Positions 9,252 through 19,022 of a stretch of DNA of 64,000 nt are shown one piece after another; position 1 is the first letter of the stretch, and the number at the start of each line of letters is the position of its first letter. The notes beneath the pieces are model-generated. The model had not been told where the DNA came from. It saw nothing but the letters and a program-made list of their open reading frames with translations, and did not search any database. Origin of the DNA: Terrabacter sp. Ter38. GTDB lineage: Bacteria > Actinomycetota > Actinomycetes > Actinomycetales > Dermatophilaceae. The position numbers were made by a program, and so were the translations under genes. Location of the stretch: positions 434,001-498,000 of the forward strand of contig NZ_JALJRZ010000002.1 of assembly GCF_024519435.1 (NCBI RefSeq), read 5' to 3'.

Positions 9252-9508
9252 GTCGTCGTCGCCGCGCCCGGATCTGACGGATCCGGGAATCCCACCGGCG
9301 AACGGCCGGGACGCTCGCTCGCCTCGGCCAGCAGTATCAAGTCGTTGGGTCCTCGTCGTTCGCCGCGACCACATGGGTCGGCGACGTTCGACCGATGCCC
9401 CCGCTCGACCGACCACACGTAAGCCGGTCCCCCCGGCTTCCGCTGCCCAGCCACGACTACACGTCTTCGCGAGCCAGCTCCACGCGATACCTCCTCACCG
9501 AGCACCAC

Positions 9509-9548
9509 TCTGACGGTTGACTGGCGGTTCTGACGGTCGACTGGCGGC
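9509..9548. repeat. 20-bp tandem duplication
   Basis: Two adjacent 20-base units beginning tctgacggt(t/c)gactggcgg, at 9509-9528 and 9529-9548, with only two differences. The following sequence, ctggcggcgaaatgacgc, resembles motifs seen at insertion-sequence ends elsewhere in the window (19037, 22590, 25608). Rather than a regulatory array, it may be the scar of an excised element. The rest of 9252-9660 holds no gene I can support. Confidence 0.5.
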
Positions 9549-9660
9549 GAAATGACGCGGATGGTGCAGCCGCTTGCGTCGAGTGCACTCGGTGCTCGGC
9601 GGCGAACAGTGCCTCGCGAAAGTCATCTGTGCTGAGGTCGCCGCTGTTGTCGGTGGCGAT

Positions 9661-9864
9661 TCAGAAGATGCCCCCGCCTCCTCCGGCGCCCCAGGGAATG
9701 AAGTGGAAGGATGTGTCCTCGCCCGAGCTTCGGTCTGGATGTACCGAGGCGTCGAAGTGGTTGCGACCGCAGAGAACGCAGACCCGTTCGCGCATCCCAG
9801 CGACGGTGGTGGGCTGCCAGCGGTGCCGGCCGATAGTGCATCTCAAGCTCTTTTTCGTGTTCAT
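9661..9864 (-). CDS. Small Cys-pair protein, GRHRW type
   Basis: A 67-residue protein starting MNTKKSLRCTIGRHRWQ, with a paired-cysteine motif VCVLCGRNHF near residues 29-38 and a Gly-rich end. The layout 'C..GRHRW ... C..CG' matches a family of short actinobacterial proteins with a rubredoxin/zinc-knuckle-like site that I have seen repeatedly but that has no known function. The start is ATG at 9864, without a good Shine-Dalgarno site. It lies downstream of the frameshifted propeller gene in the same orientation, but 224 bases away, so it is probably separate. No membrane segment. Confidence 0.55.
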   Translation of the reverse strand: MNTKKSLRCTIGRHRWQPTTVAGMRERVCVLCGRNHFDASVHPDRSSGEDTSFHFIPWGAGGGGGIF

Positions 9865-10088
9865 GAGTTGAGAGTGCGCCGGGGGCTCGGGGATGTCTGT
9901 GCGCTGCGCGACATGCAGAGCTAATCCCGGACTCGTGCCATGGGAGATGTGCCTGACAGGCGGCGAAGAGACGCGGTGGGTGTCCAGATCATCCTGAGCC
10001 ACCTCCTGCAGGTAGGGGAGGGTGCGGGTGCCGTCCAAGCGGCGTGTTCGGCGCAGCCGTTTCGACTGGCAGCGAGTAGACATGGTGG

Positions 10089-12187
10089 TTAGAGCAGCGG
10101 CCGGTAGCCGGTCCAGGCTGTCCCGACTTGCAAGGACGCCCCTAACGACGTGCCTCGGCCGGGATACATGAGCAGCTTGCCGCTCGTGGTTTGCACCGCG
10201 AACAGGTCGGGGTGACCATCGCGGTCGTAGTCGCCGATACCGGTGAGGTCTCGCATGCCGTTCCAGCCGCGGCCGATCCGGCTCTTTGCGGCGAAGCCGC
10301 CGCTTCGACCCGGGTAGAGCCACAGCTCCCCGGTTGCGTCCTGGCGGGCGAGCAGGTCCGGGTCTCCGTCCCGTTGAAGTCGCCGACTCCAGCCAGCTCG
10401 CTCATGTTGTTCCAGCCGAAGCCGAGCAACTGCCTTGCGCCGAACGACGTTCCCCGTCCGGGGTAGAGATATAGGGCTCCGGTCGAGGTTTGGACGGCCA
10501 AAAGGTCGGGGTATCCATCGCCGCTGAGGTCCCCTACGGGAGTGACCTCCCGCATGGCGTTCCACCCCGAAGCTCCGATCCTGACTCGTGACATGAACCC
10601 GTGGCCGGTCCCTCTGTAGAGCCAGAGAACTCCCGTCTTGTTTTGAGCGATGACGTCCTCGTGGCCGTCCCGGTCGAAGTCACCAAGGCGAGTTATGGTA
10701 CTCATCGAGTTCCAACCGGTGCCGACCTCGGTCCTAGCGGTGAAGCCGACGCCGTTACCGGGGTAGAGCCAGAGCGAACCGGTCGAGGTCTGCCGAGCGA
10801 TCACGTCCGACCACCCGCCACCGTTGAAGTCACCGAAACGCGTCTGCGGTACGGCAGTGAGCTGGTCGCGCACGAACACGTCGACCCCCGTGAAGCTTTG
10901 CGGGTCCGGGTTGTTGGTGTCTCCTGCCACCAAGTTGTTAGCCAGGGAGACGAACGCGACGTAGCGGCCGTCGGCGCTGATCGCGGGTTCGGCGCTGGTG
11001 CCCGAGTCGACGTTGGCTTGGCTGCCGGCGGTGGAGACGTTTGCTCGAGTTGTTGCGCCGGTGGTCTGGTCGTGGACGAAGACGTCCGAAGCCTGGTTGG
11101 TGTCACCGGCCACCAGGTTGGTCGAGGACGACTCGAAGGTGACGTAGCGACCGTCCCGGCTGACCTTTGGTGAGGAGCAGGTGTTGTTGGCCTGCATACC
11201 CGTGGTGTTCACGCTGCTGCGGACCGTCTCCCCGGTGATCCGGTCATGGAGGAAGACGTCGAGTGCGTGGTTTGTGTCTCCGCGCACGAGATTGGTGGCA
11301 TAGGACGCGAATGCGATGTGCCGACCATCCGCGCTGATCGCGGGCGCCATGCTGAGGTCGTTGCCTTGAGCGCCCCCGGTAGCGACGCTGATCCGCGTCG
11401 TGTCACCGGAAACCTGGTCGTGCAGGAAGACATCCAGCTGTCCGTTGGTGTCTCCTGCCACCAGGTTGGTCGCCGTCGACATGAAGCTGATGTAGCGGCC
11501 GTCCTCGCTGATGGTTGGCCGATAGCTTTCGCGATCGGCCTGATCTCCGCCCGTGGCAACGCTGACCCGCTTCGTGGTGCCGGTGTGCCGGTCATGGACG
11601 AACACGTCGGTGCTGTCGTTCGTGTCGCCAGGGACCACGTCGGTCGTCGCAGAACTGAAGGCGACGTAGCGGCCGTCCCCGCTGATCACTCCTTCGCGCG
11701 ATTCGAAGTAGGCCGGTGTCCCTGCCGTGGAGACACTCACCAGCGTCGTGGTCCCCGCCTTGCGGTCCCGGACGAAAACGCCCGCGGACCCCGCGCCTGG
11801 ATCACCAACCTCTTCGAAGACGATGTACCGGCCGTCCGAGCTGATCGACGTCACGAAACTGCCGATATCGAGTTGAACTCCCGTGTTGGTGACGCTGACG
11901 CGGCTTGTGGCGCCGGTCAGTCGGTCCCGGACGAAGACGTCGGGCCAATCGTTGGTGTCCTTGGGCACGAGGTTACTGGCACTCGAGGTGAAGGCGACGA
12001 ACCTACCGTTAGCGCTGAGTACTGGGCTAGCGCTGGAACTGTTGGCCTGCGCACCTCCAGTGGCGACGCTGACCCGGCTTGTCACACCCATGACCGCCGA
12101 TGCCGTTAAGGCGGTCGGAGGCGCCGTGGTCGGTGGAGCAAACAAGCCGACCAGCAAGACAAGAGCTCCTAGAGGACGCAGGCTCAT
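10089..12187 (-). pseudogene. Secreted PD40/FG-GAP beta-propeller protein, frameshifted
   Basis: The start ATG at 12187 (signal peptide MSLRPLGALVLLVGLFAPPT) has GGGAG nine bases upstream. Residues about 40-420 are PD40-type propeller blades with the recurring phrase 'ISADGRYVAFVS...NLVAGDTN...DVFVHD' every 50-55 residues. Then come FG-GAP/VCBS blades of about 48 residues (GDFDRDGHEDVIAQ, LWLYRGTGHGF, GWNAMREVTPVGD). The frame is lost near 10372: GVGDFNGTETRT should read GVGDFNRDGDPDLLARQ. One missing C in 'aac(c)gggacgg' restores the frame, which then runs to TAA at 10089. The repaired protein would be about 699 residues, nearly the length of the intact paralogue at 20470-22527. This is either a recent pseudogene or a sequencing deletion. 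Confidence 0.8.
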
Positions 12188-12745
12188 GCTCACCAACTCC
12201 CGACAGGTCATCCGCGCCGAAGCCTCACCCAGGGCCACCAATCCCCGATGCGACGTCTGCAACGGGAGCCAGCAGGAGGCATGAGCACGTGCATGACCAT
12301 GATCGCGCTCGAGGAGCCTGTTCGCGGCGATCTCCCCAACATCGCTCAGAGATCCGAAATGAGGTGCCTCCTCATGGGGAGACCTCCGGCCACCGGCACG
12401 CGGCGACTCCGCGCCTTGTCATCCGCGAGGTCTGTACCTCCCGCCAGCAAATGACCCATGCCTGCTCAGGGAGGGCGGCCGCCGTGGACCCAGCACACGG
12501 CGCTGCAGAGGTCTTGCGGCGCACCCTCCGCCGCGACCAAACATGCCCTGCTCGCGGCGATGTGACGCAGCTCAGACCTGCTCTCGGCGCTCCTCGGCCA
12601 TGGTTTGGGTCGCTTGAGGGCGGGCAGGCGAATCTGGGTGTGGGTCGTCGCTCGTAGGCTTCCGCGAGCCGATATCGGTGCCGGGCAGATGATTCCCGCC
12701 TATAACAGGGGTAGGGATGCACTCGGTCGACGGAGGTGTGGACTC
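12188..12745. other. Long leader region between divergent genes
   Basis: A 558-base gap between the leftward propeller gene and the rightward gene at 12746. Open frames here lack coding character or run against the real starts. It should hold both promoters. I see no strong hairpin, tRNA or repeat. Confidence 0.4.
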
Positions 12746-13453
12746 GTGTCTGTGGTGAGCGTGCTCTCCAGCGCCAAGACGATTCTGTCTCTGGCCCAGG
12801 CAGCTGGCCTTGCTCGCTCATCGACAGACCAGGCCTTGAAGAACCTCGAGACCCGGTTGCGGGGACTGGTCGAAGCTCCTCTTCATGAAGGCTTGAACCG
12901 CGTTAAGTGGGCGGCCCAAAGCAAGGAACCGCGCAGGTCCGAGTTGTTGCGCGAGGCGCGGTCAAAGTTGCTTGACGCGGTAGCACGTCCTGACATGCCG
13001 CCTCGCGCTGCAGCGGTCGCATGCGTTGCCGGCGCGGCGGTCGCTCGTGAGCTAGGCGATGAGGACGATGCGCGCACGTGGATGGCCAACGCTGTCGCCG
13101 CGTACGACCGTTGTGTCGCTACCGCTTATCAGGGTATGAACCGCACGGCACTGGTTGGCGATCGGCTGCAGCAGCCAGCGCTGGCGTGGCACCGGTCATT
13201 CCTGGTTTGGTGTGGCGCTAAGGGCTCATTCGCCAAGGCGGTGCTAGTTGGTTCCTCGTTGCAGTTCGGGAAAGATCAAAGTGAGCTCGCCGCGTTAACG
13301 AGAGAAGTGTCGGATGCTCACGCGTTCGCCCGTGAGCTAGGCGTGAACGCGGACGGGCACTCCTGCTCCGTCCGCGTCGTCCACTTCCGGGGGGTGGTAG
13401 TCAAGGCAAAGGTCATGACGCATGGGCTAGGAGCGGATCAATGCGACGCCTGA
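12746..13453 (+). CDS. Hypothetical helical protein next to nuclease-like gene
   Basis: A 235-residue soluble protein, mostly alpha-helical and Ala-rich (KTILSLAQAAGLARSS, EARSKLLDAVARPDMPPRAA, AAAVACVAGAAVARELGDED). I recognise no named domain. The region 'ARPDMPPRAAAV...RELGDEDDARTWMANAVAAYDRC' recalls tetratricopeptide-type helical pairs. The start GTG at 12746 (VSVVSVLSSAK) has GGAGG nine bases upstream, which decides against the longer in-frame opening from 12605. It lies 286 bases upstream of the PD-(D/E)XK-like gene in the same direction and inside the accessory region, so a joint role is possible but unproven. Confidence 0.65.
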   Translation: MSVVSVLSSAKTILSLAQAAGLARSSTDQALKNLETRLRGLVEAPLHEGLNRVKWAAQSKEPRRSELLREARSKLLDAVARPDMPPRAAAVACVAGAAVARELGDEDDARTWMANAVAAYDRCVATAYQGMNRTALVGDRLQQPALAWHRSFLVWCGAKGSFAKAVLVGSSLQFGKDQSELAALTREVSDAHAFARELGVNADGHSCSVRVVHFRGVVVKAKVMTHGLGADQCDA

Positions 13454-13739
13454 GCGCCGGCGCACTCCTGAAGACGCCGGGCCGCGGAAGCGTGGCGAAC
13501 GTCTACCTTGCGAGCGCGATAAACAAAGCAGCGCGGCCTAAGCGCGAGCGCCAGCCCGCGGCGGTGTGGCGCACTCACTGAGCTCTCCGAGTCAGGGGGA
13601 TCAGTGCGTCGGCGTAGCCATGGCGTCACCCATGGCGCGAGGTCCGATGCCACATCGCACGCCGCCGATAGCGGGCGCAGTACGCCATCGCGGCGGTACG
13701 GTCGGGGCTGTCACTTCCGAATTTCCGGACGGGAATCCT

Positions 13740-15203
13740 ATGGCCGAGCACTCGTGGAACGAAGCACGACTCATCCCCACTTCCGGCATCAACGGGGCCG
13801 AGGAGCAGGAGCGCCGGGCGACGTCAGCTTTGCTCGCCGTAATGACCGCGGTTAGGGAGTATGGCCGCGCGCTGGTCCGACCGCTGGGCGCTCCTGCCGG
13901 GGCGATCGAGTGCTTTATCGAGGTGCCGTTCGTCTTGGGGGAAAGGAAGCTGTACCCAGATGGGCTCATCCGCGTCTCCCGCGGGGTGAAGTCTTGGACG
14001 GCTCTTGTGGAGGTCAAGACGGGCAGTAACGAGCTGGCCGCTGAACAACTGGAGAACTACCTCGATATCGCGCGCGACCAAGGCTTTGATTCCGTCCTCA
14101 CCATCTCGAACGAGATCCCGGCCGTGGCCGGCCAACACCCGACCAAGATCGACAAACGCAAGCTGCGCAAGGTCAACCTGCACCACCTGTCCTGGTCCCA
14201 GGTCCTGGCCGAGGCGGTTATGCAGAAGGAGTTCAGGGGTGTGGCAGACCCCGACCAGGCGTGGATTCTCGGTGAGCTCATCCGCTACCTCGAGCACTCA
14301 AGGTCCGGAGCGCTGGAGTTCGACGATATGGGTGAGTCATGGACGTCCGTGCGCGACGCGGTTGCCGCGGGAACGCTTCGAGCCACAGACAAAGGCATCG
14401 CAACGGTCGTGGCCCGCTACGACGCCTTGCTGCGGTTCGCGAGCCTGAGTCTCGGGCGACGCCTGGGGACCGAAGTGGTCCCAGTCCTCACCCGTAAGGA
14501 GCTCGCCGAACCGGCTCTACGCGCGCAGTCCCTGACCCAACAGCTGTGCGCCACCGGTCAGATGTCTGGGGCTATTCGGATCCCGGACACCGTGGGGCAG
14601 CTGGTCGTCACAGCTGACCTTCGCTCCGGACGCGTCTCCTGCCACGTCGATCTAGACGCCCCCCGCGACGACCGTGCCACGACACGGGTGAACTGGCTGG
14701 TGCGCCAGCTGAAGAACGCGCCCGACAGTGCGCGCGTGGAGTGCTTCACAGCGCACTCGCGCGGGTCCAGCGCCGCCGAGCTGCTCCGTACCGTGCGGGA
14801 GACCCCGGGCGTGCTTATCACCGACCCGGCGAAGGAGGTCCGCGCGTTCCGGGTTGCAACCTCGTCGACGGTGGGCACGAAACGTGGCCGGGGTCGCGGC
14901 GCGTTTATTGATTCCGTGCTCACTGCGATCGACTCGTTTTACGCCGAGTTCCTCGGCGACCTCAAGGCGTGGTCAGCGGCACCCCCGAAGATGCGCCAGG
15001 TCTCCCCTACTGAGTCGGCGGAGATTGAGCCGACGCGCCCCGCGTCGCTCGCCTCGACGGACTTCTCGTCGCAGGACGGAACCGGCGACGGCCGCGCCGG
15101 AGTCCTTGGGGTTCCTTCACCGGCGGGGCGCGACGAGAAGGCCCACAGCGACTCGGATAAGGGCACAGACCTCAGCCGGGACGGTCTGCCGCGCCAGAGT
15201 TAG
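13740..15203 (+). CDS. PD-(D/E)XK nuclease-like protein of unknown function
   Basis: A 487-residue soluble protein. Residues about 45-110 carry the hallmarks of a PD-(D/E)XK fold: a Glu in ECFIEVPFVLG, the Asp in LYPDGLIRVSRG and the catalytic pair in WTALVEVKTGSNELAAEQLE, then the helix ENYLDIARDQGFDSVLTISN. The middle (residues 150-400) is helical and strand-rich without a known motif, and the last 80 residues are a Ser/Pro/Asp-rich low-complexity tail. The start ATG at 13740 opens the conserved-looking MAEHSWNEARLIPTSGING. The longer upstream frame from 13566 looks like leader. A nuclease or nuclease-derived role in DNA damage or phage defence is inference. The family looks widespread in Actinobacteria. 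Confidence 0.75.
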   Translation: MAEHSWNEARLIPTSGINGAEEQERRATSALLAVMTAVREYGRALVRPLGAPAGAIECFIEVPFVLGERKLYPDGLIRVSRGVKSWTALVEVKTGSNELAAEQLENYLDIARDQGFDSVLTISNEIPAVAGQHPTKIDKRKLRKVNLHHLSWSQVLAEAVMQKEFRGVADPDQAWILGELIRYLEHSRSGALEFDDMGESWTSVRDAVAAGTLRATDKGIATVVARYDALLRFASLSLGRRLGTEVVPVLTRKELAEPALRAQSLTQQLCATGQMSGAIRIPDTVGQLVVTADLRSGRVSCHVDLDAPRDDRATTRVNWLVRQLKNAPDSARVECFTAHSRGSSAAELLRTVRETPGVLITDPAKEVRAFRVATSSTVGTKRGRGRGAFIDSVLTAIDSFYAEFLGDLKAWSAAPPKMRQVSPTESAEIEPTRPASLASTDFSSQDGTGDGRAGVLGVPSPAGRDEKAHSDSDKGTDLSRDGLPRQS

Positions 15204-15386
15204 CACACGGGCGCTGATGCCGGCACACGAAGGGCAGCATTTCGTAGCCGTGCAGACCAATCTCGACGCTTCCTTACCGATCCGCGGCGGAAGCGACCCC
15301 ACCGGCCCCGACGCACGCCGAAGTTCCGCATCGACGCGTTGATGATGCCCGCCCCAGTCGGCCTCCTGCGGGTGCGCCAAGGCGGT

Positions 15387-16258
15387 TCAGACGCCGGCGA
15401 CGTAGGCGGTCAGGAAGTGGACGCCGTGTCGGTCGAGGTTGCCGCGGGCGCGGTCGTAGTGCTCGGTGGTGCGCGGATCGGCGTGCCGGGCCAGGATCTG
15501 CGCGTCCCGGAGAGGGACGCCGGCGTCGAGCGCGTTGGTGATGGCGGCGTGCCGTAGCGAGTGGGGGCTGATGTGCCGCGGGATGCCGGCGGTCTTCGCG
15601 ATCCGGGCGACCATTCGGTAGACGTCGCGTCGGTCGATCGGGTTGCCTGAGACCGGTCGCAGCACCAGCGGCCCGGACGTTCGTTGGCCGCGGCAGGCCT
15701 CGAGCGCTCGAAGCACGGGGACGGTGACCGGCATGGTCGCGGGCTTGTTGCCTTTGCCGACTAGGTGCAGGACGCGGTGTCCGCGGAGGGTATCGGCGTA
15801 GTCCTCGATGCGCACCGCGGCGGCTTCTGAGGCGCGGAGGGCGTTGATGCCGAGCAGGTAGGCCAGGGCGCCGTGGTGGACGGTGATGGTCGGGGCGACT
15901 TGGAGGAAACGGTCAGTTCGAGCCGGTCCAGTCCTTGGGTGCGGGACTCGTCGCGGTGGATCTTGGGTAGCCGCGCGTACACGGCTGGGTCGGCATTGAT
16001 GAGCCCGTCGATGTGGGCGAAGCGGAAGTAGCCGCGGATGGCGTGCATCATCGTGACGATGGACGAATCCATCAGGCCCCGCTCGCCGAGGTGACGGATG
16101 TAGAGCTCGATGTGTGCTCGCTGGATCCCGAGGAGCGGGTCGAGCCCGCTGATCTCGCACCACGCGAACCACTCCCGCAGCTGGAACGCGTAGAGGGAGT
16201 GGGTGCTCCCGGCGTAGCGCGCCAGGAAGGACACGGCGGCGAGTTGGGCCCTGGACAT
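15387..16258 (-). pseudogene. Frameshifted tyrosine recombinase/integrase
   Basis: The N-terminal part (from ATG 16258) is a SAM-like core-binding domain: MSRAQLAAVSFLARYAGSTH, LREWFAWCEISGLDPL and MMHAIRGYFRFAHIDGLI. After DRLELT, near 15910, the frame must shift by one base to continue as RFLQVAPTITVHHGALAYLL. The catalytic half has the first Arg in INALRASEAAAVRIEDY, HSLRHAAITN as the H-x-x-R box, ILARHADPRTTEHYDRA with the second His, and the nucleophile Tyr. All catalytic residues survive, so only the one-base deletion inactivates it, if it is real. The enzyme class integrates phages or genomic islands. No tRNA or att repeat adjoins it in this window. Confidence 0.8.
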
Positions 16259-16702
16259 GGTCGCGGGCTGGACGGTAGAAGGGTGGACGGGCCGGACATG
16301 AAGTCACCTCGCGCGGCGATGCTTCACTGACCTAGACCCCGCCCGCCGCTGGCGGCCAGGCGCATGGACCTATCGACGCTAGCCACCTGCCAGCGTTTCG
16401 GCCCGGTCTGCAGGCGGCGGAAAGACTCAGCATCACGCACCGACATATCGAGATTTTCGTCGACTGCCCGAGCCTCCGAGGTTTCGGGTCCTCGGCCGCC
16501 ATCGCGCAGACGCAGCGGTCCTTACCAGGCCGGTAGAGGACGCCTCTGATCTGTGGCAGGAGATGCATCGCCATGGGCGCGTCCGCAAGGGTTGTAGATC
16601 AGCGTTCTTGTGCGTGACGACGCGATCTCGGAGACCGCACAATGGAACGACGGGCTGGCCCGTGTTCCTGGCAAGGTAGCGACCGCGACACTGGGAGGCG
16701 AA
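16259..16702. other. Gap between recombinase and membrane protein
   Basis: A 444-base divergent gap with no gene I can support. Several short open frames exist on both strands but show no start signal or motif. It presumably contains promoters for both neighbours. Confidence 0.4.
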
Positions 16703-17359
16703 GTGACCATCCCTCAGCAAAGCTCGACAAATACTCACGAACCGCCACACTGGGCACTCGCGGTCGCCGCAGTTCTTACCGGGATCGCCGCTGGCCTCGT
16801 TGCCTACTTTCAGCTTTACCTTACGCAGGTCGGCAACGTAGTTATGGCAGCCTGTGGTGCTGTGGTCGGGCTCCTAGTCCTCTACGTGCTTTACCCCTCC
16901 AAGTCCCGTGGTGTTGCGAGTGTCCTAGTGGTCCTTGCCTTGGCTGCTGGATCGGCCGACTGGTACTACCTACGGGGGGCCCGATCACCAGACGGTGTCG
17001 CAACCATCGTCGGGGGGTGCCAGCCCTTCACGGTGTTCGCGCAGAATCGCTACGACCCCGTCGGCGCCGCCATACGTGCGGTCCCTCTTCCAGGGGGTCA
17101 AAAGGTTGGCGGTTTCAGCCCCAATGAACTGGTCACCGTTGACGGCTGGACCGAGACGCAGCCGGCCTACCCGCGCAACCGAGCACCGTGGAACAGCGAC
17201 ATCTGGTTCCATCTTGCCGATGGCAAGGGTTGGGTTTCCTTCGCCGGCTTGAGGCAGGCGCCGACCGCGAAGGATGACAACAACCACAGCCTTGAGGGCG
17301 GACCCCCAGTGCCGGCCACGGAGAGCTGCCGCGGAGTTTTGCGCATGCCAGCACTGTGA
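16703..17359 (+). CDS. Membrane protein with extracytoplasmic domain
   Basis: A 218-residue protein with about three closely spaced hydrophobic helices in residues 15-95 (LAVAAVLTGIAAGLVAYF, VVMAACGAVVGLLVLYVLY, ASVLVVLALAAGSADWYYL). A soluble C-terminal half of about 120 residues follows, with two cysteines (GGCQPF and ESCRGV). An SH3-like stretch, VTVDGWTETQPAYPRN with WNSDIWFHLADGKGWVSFAG, resembles bacterial SH3 domains outside the membrane. The start GTG at 16703 is chosen for the GGGAGG four bases upstream; an in-frame start at 16610 is possible but lacks such a site. Stand-alone gene just left of an IS110 element. Function unknown. Confidence 0.7.
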   Translation: MTIPQQSSTNTHEPPHWALAVAAVLTGIAAGLVAYFQLYLTQVGNVVMAACGAVVGLLVLYVLYPSKSRGVASVLVVLALAAGSADWYYLRGARSPDGVATIVGGCQPFTVFAQNRYDPVGAAIRAVPLPGGQKVGGFSPNELVTVDGWTETQPAYPRNRAPWNSDIWFHLADGKGWVSFAGLRQAPTAKDDNNHSLEGGPPVPATESCRGVLRMPAL

Positions 17360-17484
17360 AGGTCGCGCTTCAAGGCGTGTAAGCGAGCCCTTTCGACGCC
17401 CGTTATGGGCGTCCCTGCGGAGCGTAGTACCGAGCCTATGGTCCGTGCCCCCGCGGGGCTAGGCGGCGGAGTGACATGTCCGCG

Positions 17485-17726
17485 CTCGCGGCTGTTAGAC
17501 GATTGTCGGCAGGACCCGTGTCCGGCCAGACTCGGTTCCAGGTGCTCGGCGGGCTGCTCTTCTCGCGGCTGCCCACCAGGGTGATCGGTGTGGCTCTCTT
17601 TCGGTTTGCTGCCCGCCGGGCGCCGTGACGAGGCGTGGCTCCAGAGGGGACTGCCCTGCTCATAACAGCATTGCCCGCCTCGCGACTCCTTGCAGGTCCA
17701 CGATGAGACGAGGACGAGGTGGCGAC
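17485..17726 (+). ncRNA. Candidate bridge RNA region of IS110 copy 1
   Basis: This non-coding left end is conserved in blocks with the same part of copy 2: tagacgattg, ggccagactcggt, cgcggctgcccacc, ggtgtggctctctt, ccgtgacgaggcgtggctc and aggggactgccc. The blocks are separated by short variable segments. IS110 elements are known to make a structured bridge RNA from this end, whose two loops pair with target and donor DNA. Alternating conserved and variable blocks fit stems with programmable loops. RNA limits and strand are assumed to follow the transposase. Confidence 0.55.
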
Positions 17727-19022
17727 ATGGCGATGGTGTTCATCGGGGTCGATCCCCAGAAGCTGTCGGTGACGATCGAGGTCGTCGATGCCCACGAGAG
17801 AGTCGTGGCGACGGGACGGTTCCCCACTGACAAGGCCGGCTATGCCGCGATGCGCACACAGGTGCGTGCCTGCCCGGAGCGGGTTTGGGCGGTCGAGGGC
17901 AGCAATGGCGCTGGCCGGCCGCTGGCGCAGCGATTGCTCGCCGACGGGGAGCGCGTGGTCGACGTGCCGGCGAAGCTGTCGGCACGGGCGAGGTCGCTCG
18001 ACACGGGGCACAACCGCAAGACCGACGCCCACGACGCGCACGCCGTCGCGGTCGTCGCGGCACGCACGAAAGGTCTGCGGGTGCTGTCCTACGACGACGA
18101 GCTGGAGGCGCTGCGGATGCTGGCCGACCGCCGCGATGAGCTGTCCCGGGCGCGGGTGCAGACGGTCAACCGGTTACAGCGGTTGCTGTCCGAGCTGACC
18201 CCCGGGAAGGCGAAGAAGGACCTGACTCCCTTGCAGGCCAAAGCAATCCTCGCTTCGGTCCGCCCGCGGGACCTGGCCGGCAAGACCCGGCGGCGGCTCA
18301 CGGTCGAGCAGCTGACCGAGCTCGTCGCGGTCGACAAGAAGATCAAAGCGCTGACCAAAGAGCTCAATGCAATGGTGATCGCCCGCGGGTCGCAGCTGAT
18401 GGACCTGAGTGGCGTCGGTCCGGTCGTCGCGGCGCGGACGTTGGCCGACGTCGGTGACGTGGCCCGTTTCGCCGACCGGAACCGGTTCGCGTCCTGGACC
18501 GGCACCGCGCCGCTGGACGCGTCCTCCGGCGAGCAGAACCGACACCGGCTGTCGCGGGCCGGGAACCGGCGGATGAACCACATGATCCACATCGCTGCGA
18601 TCAGCCAGATCCGCTTGGACACCGACGGGCGCGCCTACTACCGGCGCAAGTGCGCCGAGGGCAAGAAGCCCCTCGAGGCGCTGCGATGCCTGAAGCGAAG
18701 GATCTCCGACGCGCTGTACGGCCAGCTCGTCACCGACGCCCGCGCGGCCGGGGCGGGCCCGGGAGGGCACTGCGGGGCGACTCAAGAATCCAGCGCGGCC
18801 GGCTCGAACCCGCTCACCAGCGCTTCGGATCAGCCACTTCCCGGACCCGCACCCACGACGCTACCCGCCGCCACAACCCCTGCGAAGCCCCGCCCGGGCT
18901 CGGCTCCTGAGCAGCCGCGCCGACGAGCCGGAGCCGTCAAGGTGCAGCGCCCCACCGGACGAACGACCTTGACGGCGACCAGCGCCGGCGCAGACTCCAA
19001 AGAGCCGGTCCCGGCACCTTGA
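17727..19022 (+). CDS. IS110-family transposase (DEDD recombinase), copy 1
   Basis: A 431-residue protein. The N-terminal RuvC-like DEDD domain shows FIGVDPQKLSVTIE (first Asp), WAVEGSNGAGRPLAQRLL (Glu) and HNRKTDAHDAHAVAVVAA (Asp pair). A helical linker follows (residues 125-215). The C-terminal Transposase_20 domain has the helix-hairpin-helix LMDLSGVGPVVAARTLADVG and the serine-bearing WTGTAPLDASSGEQNRHRLS, the proposed nucleophile region. The tail after about residue 350 is Pro/Ala-rich and differs from copy 2. The start ATG at 17727 follows a gaggt stretch and matches the start of copy 2. The enzyme recombines DNA guided by the bridge RNA encoded just upstream. Confidence 0.92.
   Translation: MAMVFIGVDPQKLSVTIEVVDAHERVVATGRFPTDKAGYAAMRTQVRACPERVWAVEGSNGAGRPLAQRLLADGERVVDVPAKLSARARSLDTGHNRKTDAHDAHAVAVVAARTKGLRVLSYDDELEALRMLADRRDELSRARVQTVNRLQRLLSELTPGKAKKDLTPLQAKAILASVRPRDLAGKTRRRLTVEQLTELVAVDKKIKALTKELNAMVIARGSQLMDLSGVGPVVAARTLADVGDVARFADRNRFASWTGTAPLDASSGEQNRHRLSRAGNRRMNHMIHIAAISQIRLDTDGRAYYRRKCAEGKKPLEALRCLKRRISDALYGQLVTDARAAGAGPGGHCGATQESSAAGSNPLTSASDQPLPGPAPTTLPAATTPAKPRPGSAPEQPRRRAGAVKVQRPTGRTTLTATSAGADSKEPVPAP

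Noticed and set aside
9574-9924. Rightward 116-codon frame
   Set aside because: Shadow of the leftward GRHRW/CxxC small protein, whose cysteine pattern is the better evidence.
12100-12657. Rightward 185-codon frame upstream of the helical protein gene
   Set aside because: It overlaps the signal-peptide end of the leftward propeller gene and has no domain or ribosome site.
15204-15386. Attachment site beside the recombinase
   Set aside because: I looked for a tRNA end or direct repeat near the recombinase and found none, so no att site is claimed.
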